Assembly: GCA_900757695.1 (NCBI GenBank)
Contig: CAAEOU010000245.1
Span: 1 to 6,200 of the forward strand
DNA length: 6,200 bases
Direction of reading: 5' to 3'
DNA from: an uncultured Oscillospiraceae bacterium
GTDB lineage: Bacteria; Bacillota_A; Clostridia; Oscillospirales; Oscillospiraceae
Shown: in pieces, positions 1 through 6,200 of the stretch
How positions within the stretch are numbered: position 1 is the stretch's first letter
How the letters are laid out: every line of letters begins with the position of its first letter
Position numbers and translations under genes: made by a program
Notes under the pieces: generated by a model
Database searches by the model: none
Told to the model about the DNA's origin: nothing
The model's input: only the letters and a program-made list of their open reading frames with translations

Positions 1-3000
1 ACCGTGCTTGGCATCAATGCGGATTTTTATGATATGTCCACCGGCGTGCCCTGCGGTGCCCTTGTGATGGAGGGCACGGAGTATCACGGCGTTGGCAGTG
101 AAAACTTTTTTGGTATTTTAGAGGATGGCACACCCATCATCGGCGGCCCCGAGGAGTATACACAGTACCGGGATCAGATCTGGGAGGCAGTGGGCGGAAG
201 CGCGTATCTGGTGCAGAACGGGAAATCCGTGGTGACCAGCCAGACGGACTATTATAACAGCCGCCACTCTCGCACCTGCGTGGGCATTACTGCGGATGGA
301 AAGGTGGTTCTGATGGTGCTCGATGGCCGGCAGGAGCCTTTTTCTGTGGGCGGAAGTGCCGAGGAACTGGCGCAGATCATGATAGAGGCGGGCTGTGAGA
401 CTGCCATCAATCTTGATGGCGGCGGCTCATCTACCTTTGCGGCAAAGCAGGAGGGCGAGGATCAGGTTTCTGTGGTAAACCGTCCCTCCGACGGCTATGA
501 GCGCTCGGTGAGCTCTTCGCTGCTGGTGGTGTCCACGGCAGAGGCTACGGATACCTTTGACCATGCCCGCATCGACACGGAGGCGGACTATCTGACGGTA
601 GGTGCCAGCGTGACGCTCCATGCATCCGGGGTCAGCGCAAACGGAAATGCCGCTTCAATGCCGGAGGGCGTGGAATGGGCCCTGTCGGATGAAACCATGG
701 GCAGCATGGAGGACGGGGTGTTTACGGCATCAAAGCTGGGAGATGTGGAAGTTCAGCTGTGGGATCAGGGAAATGTAGTTGGCAGCAAAACGCTCCATGT
801 GGTGGTGCCGGATCAGCTGATGTTTACCCGCAAGCGCATGGATGTGATCTATGGCCAGAAGACGGAGCTTCCGCTGACAGCGACCTGTGGAGGAAATCCC
901 GTGATCTTCTGCCCTGAAGATGTGATGGTCACCTTGGGCAACAGCGCCGCCGGTACAGTGGAGGGGCTTGATTTTACAGCCAGCGCCGGGACGGGGATCC
1001 GCAATGTAAAGGTGACAGCAATGCTTGCCTCAGACTATTCCATATCCGCATCCATGGTGTTGGCTCTTTACAGTGAAGATGAGGCGAAGTTTGATTTTGA
1101 CACTGCCATGTATGGAGACCGCAATCTGGCTTGGAACCGGGAGGTGTCCAATGCCACGGTGATTTCAGACAGTCAGGACGGCGTGCTGAGCTGCATTTAT
1201 CAGATCGACCAGCCCGGACTGCCTATGACAGCATCCTACACCTTTGCACTGGATATGCAGAAGGTCGAGGTGCCGGAACGGCTGGTGCCGCTGCTGAGCA
1301 TGGTAGCAGGGGGAGACCTTGAAAATGTCACGGCATGGGATATCCTGCTGCAGCTGGCAGAGCGGGTCAGCGGAAAAACCACCGTGGAGGCAAAGCTGTG
1401 CTTTGATCCCAATGTGACGGTGGATACCAGTCAGCTGAAAATCGTCAATGAGTATTTCCGGCTAGAAGGCAGCCAGCTTGACCCGGAGACCAACACCCTG
1501 ACTCTGACCATCGGCTGGATTAAGCAGACTGAGGCCATCCCCCAAGAGACAGCCAATCCCATTGTGATCGTCAGCGGCATTCAGCTGACACCAAAGGATA
1601 ACGCACTGTGGGATGCGTCTGACTGCCTCAGCGTGAACAATACCGGAGAAATCAGCTACGACATTTATCTGGGAGCCAATGCGCTGTACTCTATGGCCTG
1701 TCAGACCTCCTTCCAGCAGAACTATGGGATCTATCCCTATAAGGAGCCGGAGAATGTGATCCATCCACAGGGCGGTCATTTTGCCAACACCTTCTGCACC
1801 TTTACCGACAGCTACACACTGGATCGCACGGTGAAGGAGGGCTGGGCGGAGAGAGACGGCGGCCTCAGCTACTACCGGGACAATCAACCTCTGACTGGGA
1901 TATGGCTGCTGCCGGGGTATCAGGATGAGACCAAAGCCTATTATTATGATTTTGGGCAGGACGGAATGTGCACCGGGCCGCTGACCGGGCTGTTTCAAAA
2001 GGATGGCAGCACCTATTATGCCATTGGCGGAATTTTAATGAAGGGATGGCGGCTGATTCCGGACGATCAGGGAAATGACTGCTATTACTATTTTGACTAC
2101 GGTACCGGTGCTGCGGCAGATGGCGTCCAAACCATTGGGGGCCATACCTATGGCTTTGAAGCCTGCATTCTGAAAAACGGCGCTTGGGAGACGGATGAAA
2201 GAGGCATCCACTACTTCTGGGCCGGAAGAGAAATGCAGAACCAGTGGTTTAACGTGGATGGGAAGGAGTACTTTGCCTATGCCAACACCTGCGCTGTGGC
2301 AACTGGAATCGCAAAGACGCTGAACCATCAGAGAACCGGAGAGGAATATTACTATTTTGATGAAACCGGCGTGTGGCAGAAGAACTTTACCGGACTGGTG
2401 GCAGTTGGGGAAAAGACCTATCTCATTGAACAGGGCGTCCGAAAGAACTATCCGGGCCTGTTCCGGTTAAACGATGATCTCTATTATATCAACAGCGGCT
2501 ATACGCTGATTCGAGATCGGGACTATTATGTGTCCCGCACCAATGGTTTGCTGCCTGCCGGAAAGTACCACTTTGACGCAGATGGAAAGCTGGTGGTGAC
2601 GCCGCCCGGTGAGCGGAAAAACGGCATCGTAAAAGAGGGCGACACGTGGTACTACTACGTGGACGATGTGAAGACCTATGGGGGTCTGATCGAAATGGAC
2701 GGAGCGTACTACTATGTGCGCAGCAACTTTGAGGTGGTACATGGCAGAAGCTATTTTGTGAGCAAGACCAACGGGCTTCTTCCCCAAGGCACCTATGAAT
2801 TTGATGCGGATGGAAAAATGGTGATACGTGCCCCGGAGGAGCGGCGAAACGGCATCGTAAAAGAGGGCGACACATGGTACTACTACGTGAACGATGTGAA
2901 GACCTATGGGGGCCTGATCGAAATGGACGGAGTTTATTACTATGTGCGCAGCAACTTTGAGGTGGTACACGGGAGAAGCTATTTTGTGAGCAAGACCAAC

Positions 3001-3057
3001 GGGCTTCTTCCCCAGGGCACCTATGAGTTTGATGCGGAGGGACGCATGATCCGGTAA
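1..3057 (+). CDS. NAGPA-domain phosphodiester glycosidase, secreted, with C-terminal cell-wall-binding-type repeats (5' partial)
   Basis: The frame is open from base 1 to the TAA at 3055-3057. The GTG at position 4 lies inside a conserved domain, so the true start and any signal peptide are upstream. Residues are counted from that GTG. Residues 1-176 match the phosphodiester glycosidase (NAGPA, PF09992) family: GINADFYD near 3-10, SRTCVGI at 89-95, INLDGGGSST at 135-144, and NRPSDGYER at 159-167. The family hydrolyses sugar-phosphodiester bonds; its founding member uncovers mannose-6-phosphate tags in animals, and the bacterial substrate here is unknown. Residues about 185-268 look like a bacterial Ig-like domain. 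Residues about 270-605 are beta-rich and unassigned. From about 608 to the end there are Tyr/Trp/Gly-rich repeats resembling choline- or glucan-binding (CW_binding) modules, the last ones nearly identical. The protein is probably exported and held non-covalently at the wall or on a glycan; no LPXTG motif is present. The domain call is strong. The ligand of the repeats is inference. Confidence 0.9.
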   Translation, partial: TVLGINADFYDMSTGVPCGALVMEGTEYHGVGSENFFGILEDGTPIIGGPEEYTQYRDQIWEAVGGSAYLVQNGKSVVTSQTDYYNSRHSRTCVGITADGKVVLMVLDGRQEPFSVGGSAEELAQIMIEAGCETAINLDGGGSSTFAAKQEGEDQVSVVNRPSDGYERSVSSSLLVVSTAEATDTFDHARIDTEADYLTVGASVTLHASGVSANGNAASMPEGVEWALSDETMGSMEDGVFTASKLGDVEVQLWDQGNVVGSKTLHVVVPDQLMFTRKRMDVIYGQKTELPLTATCGGNPVIFCPEDVMVTLGNSAAGTVEGLDFTASAGTGIRNVKVTAMLASDYSISASMVLALYSEDEAKFDFDTAMYGDRNLAWNREVSNATVISDSQDGVLSCIYQIDQPGLPMTASYTFALDMQKVEVPERLVPLLSMVAGGDLENVTAWDILLQLAERVSGKTTVEAKLCFDPNVTVDTSQLKIVNEYFRLEGSQLDPETNTLTLTIGWIKQTEAIPQETANPIVIVSGIQLTPKDNALWDASDCLSVNNTGEISYDIYLGANALYSMACQTSFQQNYGIYPYKEPENVIHPQGGHFANTFCTFTDSYTLDRTVKEGWAERDGGLSYYRDNQPLTGIWLLPGYQDETKAYYYDFGQDGMCTGPLTGLFQKDGSTYYAIGGILMKGWRLIPDDQGNDCYYYFDYGTGAAADGVQTIGGHTYGFEACILKNGAWETDERGIHYFWAGREMQNQWFNVDGKEYFAYANTCAVATGIAKTLNHQRTGEEYYYFDETGVWQKNFTGLVAVGEKTYLIEQGVRKNYPGLFRLNDDLYYINSGYTLIRDRDYYVSRTNGLLPAGKYHFDADGKLVVTPPGERKNGIVKEGDTWYYYVDDVKTYGGLIEMDGAYYYVRSNFEVVHGRSYFVSKTNGLLPQGTYEFDADGKMVIRAPEERRNGIVKEGDTWYYYVNDVKTYGGLIEMDGVYYYVRSNFEVVHGRSYFVSKTNGLLPQGTYEFDAEGRMIR
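2392..3057 (+). repeat. Tandem coding repeat, three units of about 76 residues (228 bp), the last two near-identical
   Basis: Two units, 2620-2847 and 2848-3057, line up with an exact 228-base offset. The second is cut short by the stop codon. They differ at about ten positions over the first 190 bases, most of them synonymous; the protein changes there are D to N, A to V and D to E. A third, clearly older unit at about 2392-2619 shares the pattern. All three have a GLV or GIV opening, YYY- or YYI-type aromatics, and TNGLLPxGxYxFDADGK. Each unit is a pair of beta-hairpin-like aromatic segments, as in wall-binding repeats. The pattern fits stepwise tandem duplication of a binding module at the C-terminus. 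Confidence 0.9.
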
Positions 3058-3068
3058 GAGATATGAGA

Positions 3069-3096
3069 CCCGGTGCGGAGAAAATTCCGCACCGGG
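3069..3096. terminator. Perfect 11-bp inverted repeat between genes, possible weak terminator or mRNA-stabilising hairpin
   Basis: CCCGGTGCGGA at 3069-3079 pairs exactly with TCCGCACCGGG at 3086-3096 around a six-base loop (GAAAAT), which could close by a further G-U pair. The stem is GC-rich and starts 12 bases after the upstream stop codon, where terminators usually lie. No run of T follows on the + strand (the next bases are AGAATGGG), so it does not fit a canonical intrinsic terminator. It may instead attenuate read-through or protect the 3' end of the glycosidase message. Confidence 0.45.
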
Positions 3097-3108
3097 AGAA
3101 TGGGAAAT

Positions 3109-3112
3109 GAGG
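3109..3112 (+). promoter_or_regulatory. Ribosome binding site of the lipoprotein gene
   Basis: GAGG within AATGAGG lies seven bases before the ATG at 3120, a normal Shine-Dalgarno distance. No convincing -35/-10 promoter pair is visible in the 62-base gap, so transcription probably comes from upstream. Confidence 0.6.
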
Positions 3113-3119
3113 TACACTT

Positions 3120-3665
3120 ATGACAAAATGGAAGGTAATGATCATGGCGGTATGGATGACAGCTGTTTTAACCGCCTGCGGTGGAGAAGCTCAGGGCAGT
3201 CTGAACTCCGGTCAGACGGAGTCTGCGGCTTCTGCGGCGGCAAATTCAGATTTTGTACAGGAAATTGTAACGCAGCGGCCGGAAGCGGAGACGGAGAATC
3301 CGGAGAGCGCCCAGAGTGCTGAAGAGGAAAACGCCATGATGGAAGTCGAGACGGAATATGGAACGCTCTACTATCCGGCCCGATGGAAGGATGCGCTGGT
3401 TACGGCTCAGGAGAAATCGGACGAAATGCTTACCGTTGATTTTTCGGCCAGCGTGGAGGGGAAGGAATACCGGCTCTTTCAGGTCGTCATTGGCGGGCCG
3501 GAAGGCGACAGCGCAGGCATACTTACGGATGATACGGGGAACCAGCGAAATGTACAGCTCAGTGTGGAGGAGCTTGCCGGTATCGAGGAACTCAGCGAAG
3601 AAGAACAGAATCAGCTCTACGCCATGCAGGAGGGCGTAAACGACCTGCTGGAGCACATGAGCTGA
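3120..3665 (+). CDS. Small acidic lipoprotein of unknown function
   Basis: This encodes a 181-residue protein with a typical lipoprotein signal: basic start MTKWK, a hydrophobic core, then the lipobox VLTAC with Cys20 as the predicted lipidated residue. After the anchor, residues about 21-75 are a low-complexity Ser/Ala/Glu/Gln linker. A compact domain follows at about 76-181. It begins with VETEYGTLYYPARW and includes EGKEYRLFQVVIGGPEGDSAGIL and an acidic, probably helical end (EELSEEEQNQLYAM). I do not recognise a named family for this domain and assign no function. The ATG is supported by the ribosome binding site and by the signal peptide beginning directly there. In a Gram-positive cell the mature protein would sit on the outer face of the membrane. 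It lies 21 bases upstream of an Lgt-family gene, the enzyme class that lipidates such cysteines. Confidence 0.88.
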   Translation: MTKWKVMIMAVWMTAVLTACGGEAQGSLNSGQTESAASAAANSDFVQEIVTQRPEAETENPESAQSAEEENAMMEVETEYGTLYYPARWKDALVTAQEKSDEMLTVDFSASVEGKEYRLFQVVIGGPEGDSAGILTDDTGNQRNVQLSVEELAGIEELSEEEQNQLYAMQEGVNDLLEHMS

Positions 3666-3673
3666 GAAGCGAA

Positions 3674-3680
3674 AGGGGGA
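3674..3680 (+). promoter_or_regulatory. Ribosome binding site of the Lgt-like gene
   Basis: AGGGGGA ends six bases before the ATG at 3687. It lies wholly in the 21-base spacer after the lipoprotein stop, so this gene has its own initiation signal inside a probable operon. Confidence 0.65.
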
Positions 3681-3686
3681 AGCGGA

Positions 3687-4367
3687 ATGCTGCTGGAAAA
3701 TTGGCTGCTGGGGCATAGTCTGCTGGTTCTACTGTCGCTGGGGACGGTGTTCAATCTGTGCTGGCTTTGGATATGTCGGGACCGGGTGAGATTTTCCAGA
3801 TGGACAGTGCCCCTGCTGGCAGTGCTCCATACCATATTCGGGGTGCTTTCCGTGCGGTGCATGGCGTTTTTGGAAACAGGCAGCGGCGGGAATATGAGCC
3901 TGTATGGGGGCATGTTCCTGATGCCGGTGTTTTATGGAGCCGTGGCCCGTGCAGGGAAGAAAAAGGCGGCGGATGTGTTCGATGTGTTTACTGTCTGCAT
4001 GCTCTTTACGCTCCTGTGTGCGCGGGTCAATTGCATCTGGAAGGGCTGCTGTGCCGGACTGCCGATTCCCGGTATCGGTCTTCGCTGGCCAACAAGACAG
4101 CTGGAGATCCTCTATTACATTGCTGCACTGGCAGATATGGCGCCAAAGGCCAAAAATGGGCGGCAGAGAGGGATGCTGTATCCCCTGTATATGGCCTCCT
4201 ATGGCGGCTTCCGCTTTATCACGGAGTTCTTTCGTACATCCTCCAGCGGCCAGCTGCTGCACATGGCGCATCTGTGGTCTGCACTGGCTGTTGGACTGGG
4301 CATCAGCATTTTTTCAGAAATTCAGAGCAAACAGAAGAAAGGCGGAGATAAGAAGTGTGTGAATTAA
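3687..4367 (+). CDS. lgt: Prolipoprotein diacylglyceryl transferase (Lgt) family protein, short variant form
   Basis: This is a 226-residue polytopic membrane protein with about six or seven hydrophobic segments. Lgt moves diacylglycerol from phosphatidylglycerol to the lipobox cysteine of pre-lipoproteins at the membrane. Matches to the family, in order: SLYGGMF at 71-77 (the HGG region of E. coli Lgt), ARVNCIWKGCCAG at 112-124 (the signature around Arg143 to Gly154), WPTRQLEI at 134-141 (the PSQLYE motif), and YGGFRFITEFFR at 172-183 (containing the equivalents of Arg239 and Glu243). Arg113, Gly124, Arg176 and Glu180 are therefore kept. The position of His103 is Tyr73, and the Asn146 and Glu151 positions are Cys116 and Cys121. 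The protein is also shorter than typical Lgt (about 270-290 residues) and has nine cysteines. It may be a specialised paralogue rather than the housekeeping enzyme. The fold assignment is confident; activity and substrate are inferred. The neighbouring lipoprotein is a candidate substrate. Confidence 0.85.
   Translation: MLLENWLLGHSLLVLLSLGTVFNLCWLWICRDRVRFSRWTVPLLAVLHTIFGVLSVRCMAFLETGSGGNMSLYGGMFLMPVFYGAVARAGKKKAADVFDVFTVCMLFTLLCARVNCIWKGCCAGLPIPGIGLRWPTRQLEILYYIAALADMAPKAKNGRQRGMLYPLYMASYGGFRFITEFFRTSSSGQLLHMAHLWSALAVGLGISIFSEIQSKQKKGGDKKCVN
4344..4347 (+). promoter_or_regulatory. Ribosome binding site deciding a GTG start, inside the end of the Lgt-like gene
   Basis: GGAG in GGCGGAG ends seven bases before the GTG at 4355. 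An in-frame TAA at 4349-4351 lies just upstream of that GTG, so translation cannot begin earlier. The next in-frame ATG, at 4406, would remove the basic end of the signal peptide. The site is embedded in the Lgt-like reading frame, which suggests translational coupling. Confidence 0.7.
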
Positions 4368-6200
4368 AACGGATCGCAAAGCGATTTCTGTCCCTGACTC
4401 TGGTGATGGCTATGGTGGTGGGATTTTTCCCACAGATCACCGTGGCGGCAGAATCCAGCGGCGAAGTGACTGGACTTAGCGATGCGAATATTGGGCTCAG
4501 CTACAGCGGCGATAAGACTGATACATGGGCTGCCGGGGGCAGTACCATTACCGGCTCCATACAAAGCAGCAGCGGCTGCGGTACGACACATTATCAATCC
4601 ACATTGAGCATTACCAACCGGCGCAGTCTGGAGGTGCAGCTGTCCTTTACCTATGAACTGGACTTACAGGGGGGCACTGCACAGGTGGACGGCGCTGCTG
4701 TAACCGCTGGCGGCAGCTTTTCCAAAACACTGGCAGCCGGTGAGACGGTAAAGGTGTATATCAAATCAAACAGCACAAGCGCACCTACGAAGATCACCTT
4801 GAAAAACGTAACACTGGCAGCAGACATCACAGCAGCTGTCACATTTATTCCCGCAGAAAACGGAACCTATACCGTAGACGGGAAGACAGTGACCGAGGAA
4901 TATTCCAATGTTCAAAGTGCGCTGACGCCTTACCAGCTGGAAGCTGCCCCGGCAGAGGGCTATCAATTCAAGGGCTGGTATGATTCCAAGGCGGAGACAT
5001 ATATTGGCTGCGAGCCGAAGATGAGCTATAATGCCGAGAAGGACTGCACCCTGACGGCAGTGTTTGCGCCGGAGTCGGCAAATTTATTTGAAACCGGCGG
5101 TCAGGTCTTTGAGGAGCTGAATGACGCCATTGCCTATGCCCGGCAAATCGGGGTGGAAAAAATAACGCTTCAAAGCCGGTCTGCGACCCTAAAGGGCACT
5201 TATACCATCCCGGCCGGGGTCACGCTGCTGGTTCCCTTTGATGCGGAAAAAACGCTGTTTACCACAACGCCCGCAGCTCTGCTGCCGGGCAAACAGCCTG
5301 CAACAAAGAAAAATGAGTTCCGTACACTGAATCTGGCAGAGGATGCAGTGCTGGAGGTGGAGGGCAGCCTCAGCATCGGCGGACGATATGTTGCTTCCTC
5401 CGGCGGCACCACCAGCTATATGTCCGGGGACTATGGACAGCTTCAGCTGGCAGATTCCAGCCGGATCGAGGTAAAGAACGGCGGCAGTCTGTATGCGTGG
5501 GGCTTTGTGTCTGGCGGCAGTGTCACGGTGGAAGCCGGGGGAACGGTCTACGAGTGGTTCCAGATCCTGGACTTCCGGGGCGGCACGGCCACCATGGGCA
5601 TCGGAAATAAGGTGTTCCCCTTTAACCAGTACGATGTGCAGAATGTGGAGTCCCCTATGACCTTGCAGCAGGGGGCAAAGGAAATTGTATATGCCGCAGT
5701 TTATGCCAGCAGCCGGATCAATCCCTCGGCTATTACGTTTATTGGGGACGAGGGAATGTTCAAGATCGTCTCCGGGAGCCTGACCAAAGCCTATGACGGT
5801 ACAAGGGATCGGATCATTTACACGGTTGACGGTTCTGCAGAGGTGAACAATCTGAACCTCAAGCTGGCGGGTTTATCTGTAAGCTCTAAAAATTACGTGC
5901 TTCCCATCACAAACAATATGGTGGTGAATTTAACGGGTAACAGCCTGCTGACGGTGAACCAGACTGCGGCGTTGCTGCCGGGGGTTCAGGCCAATATTGC
6001 GAAGGGAGCGGAGCTCCGGGTTTCTGCCGGAAACAGCGTCTATTTGTACGATGCCGACCAGTGGGGCGGCTACTGCGATACCTACAGCTTAAAATTTAAG
6101 TCCGTGGGCTATGCTCCCGGCAAAACATATCAGCGAACCGAGGAAAAGGATCTTCTGGATGCTGCGGTGAATGTGGACGGCATACTGACAGCGGCAGGCA
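4355..6200 (+). CDS. Large secreted surface protein with InlB-type repeat and beta-solenoid-like region (3' partial)
   Basis: The frame is open from the GTG at 4355 to the window end (615 codons) and overlaps the Lgt-like gene by 13 bases. Residues 1-32 form a signal peptide: MCELKRIAKR, a hydrophobic stretch LSLTLVMAMVVGFF, then a probable cleavage after VAA. Residues about 40-155 are a beta-rich domain of unknown type. Residues about 161-239 resemble one Listeria-Bacteroides (InlB B) repeat, with GYQFKGWYD at 202-210 and CTLTAVF at 231-237. Residues about 245-296 carry a pattern common in large clostridial surface proteins: FEELNDAIAYA, then YTIPAGVTLLVP. Residues about 325-411 are Gly/Val-rich and beta-solenoid-like (LEVEGSLSIGG, IEVKNGGSLYAWG, VTVEAGGTVYEW). 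Residues 412-615 continue as beta-rich sequence without a family I recognise. The likely role is adhesion or another surface function. No catalytic motif is visible. The C-terminus, where any wall anchor would lie, is missing. Confidence 0.88.
   Translation, partial: MCELKRIAKRFLSLTLVMAMVVGFFPQITVAAESSGEVTGLSDANIGLSYSGDKTDTWAAGGSTITGSIQSSSGCGTTHYQSTLSITNRRSLEVQLSFTYELDLQGGTAQVDGAAVTAGGSFSKTLAAGETVKVYIKSNSTSAPTKITLKNVTLAADITAAVTFIPAENGTYTVDGKTVTEEYSNVQSALTPYQLEAAPAEGYQFKGWYDSKAETYIGCEPKMSYNAEKDCTLTAVFAPESANLFETGGQVFEELNDAIAYARQIGVEKITLQSRSATLKGTYTIPAGVTLLVPFDAEKTLFTTTPAALLPGKQPATKKNEFRTLNLAEDAVLEVEGSLSIGGRYVASSGGTTSYMSGDYGQLQLADSSRIEVKNGGSLYAWGFVSGGSVTVEAGGTVYEWFQILDFRGGTATMGIGNKVFPFNQYDVQNVESPMTLQQGAKEIVYAAVYASSRINPSAITFIGDEGMFKIVSGSLTKAYDGTRDRIIYTVDGSAEVNNLNLKLAGLSVSSKNYVLPITNNMVVNLTGNSLLTVNQTAALLPGVQANIAKGAELRVSAGNSVYLYDADQWGGYCDTYSLKFKSVGYAPGKTYQRTEEKDLLDAAVNVDGILTAAG

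Noticed and set aside
4..6. GTG as the start codon of the glycosidase gene
   Set aside because: The frame is open upstream to base 1, and the GTG lies directly before the conserved GINADFYD motif with no signal peptide. The gene is cut by the window edge.
1462..1998. Minus-strand open frame of 178 codons
   Set aside because: It lies fully inside the well-supported glycosidase frame and shows no domain or signal. It is a shadow of the coding bias.
2392..3057. CRISPR-like array or mobile-element repeat
   Set aside because: The repeats are in-frame coding units without spacers, terminal inverted repeats or a transposase.
3069..3096. Canonical intrinsic terminator
   Set aside because: The stem is excellent, but no T-tract follows on either strand, so only a weak or alternative role is claimed.
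2467..3145. Long minus-strand open frames opposite the tandem repeats
   Set aside because: They mirror the repeat in the + strand gene, have His/Ser/Pro/Arg-rich unlikely composition, and lack any recognisable domain or coherent gene context.
3246..3716. Minus-strand open frame opposite the lipoprotein gene
   Set aside because: The + strand frame has a lipobox, a ribosome binding site and operon spacing; the opposing frame has no such support.
3729..4351. Other open frames on both strands across the Lgt-like gene
   Set aside because: The Lgt motifs and membrane segments are in the frame starting at 3687. The alternatives are Arg/Cys/His-rich with no membrane pattern or family match.

Overview
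The window is a densely packed, single-strand (+) stretch of bacterial DNA with moderately high GC. It carries four consecutive genes for secreted or membrane proteins. Strong purine-rich ribosome binding sites, one GTG start, and the protein types suggest a gut-type Clostridia member of the Bacillota (Lachnospiraceae or Oscillospiraceae-like). Those types are a phosphodiester glycosidase with aromatic cell-wall-binding-type repeats, a small lipoprotein, a variant Lgt, and a large InlB-repeat surface protein. This assignment is inference from protein style; there is no rRNA or other marker gene.

Layout. (1) Positions 1-3057 hold the 3' part of a large secreted protein, with its start upstream of the window. 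It has a NAGPA-type phosphodiester glycosidase domain, a bacterial Ig-like domain, a long unassigned beta-rich region, and about 400 residues of aromatic repeats ending in near-identical 76-residue units. (2) A 62-base gap contains a perfect 11-bp hairpin without a T-tract. (3) Positions 3120-3665 encode an acidic lipoprotein of unknown function with a clear lipobox. (4) Positions 3687-4367 encode a short, cysteine-rich relative of prolipoprotein diacylglyceryl transferase (Lgt). It keeps the Arg-Gly and FRFxxEFFR motifs but has substitutions at other conserved Lgt positions. (5) Positions 4355-6200 encode the first 615 residues of a large secreted surface protein that runs off the window. It starts at a GTG that overlaps the Lgt-like gene by 13 bases, and it has a signal peptide, one InlB-type repeat and beta-solenoid-like sequence.

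How the genes may work together. The last three genes are spaced 21 bases and then -13 bases apart, so they are very probably co-transcribed and partly translationally coupled. The first gene is 62 bases upstream and may share the transcript or be partly insulated by the hairpin. A lipoprotein directly followed by an Lgt-family enzyme invites the inference that the enzyme serves this lipoprotein or another product of the locus. All products would act at the membrane or cell wall, so the locus looks like a cell-surface or envelope module. No mobile elements, RNA genes or CRISPR arrays were seen, and the window is almost entirely coding.
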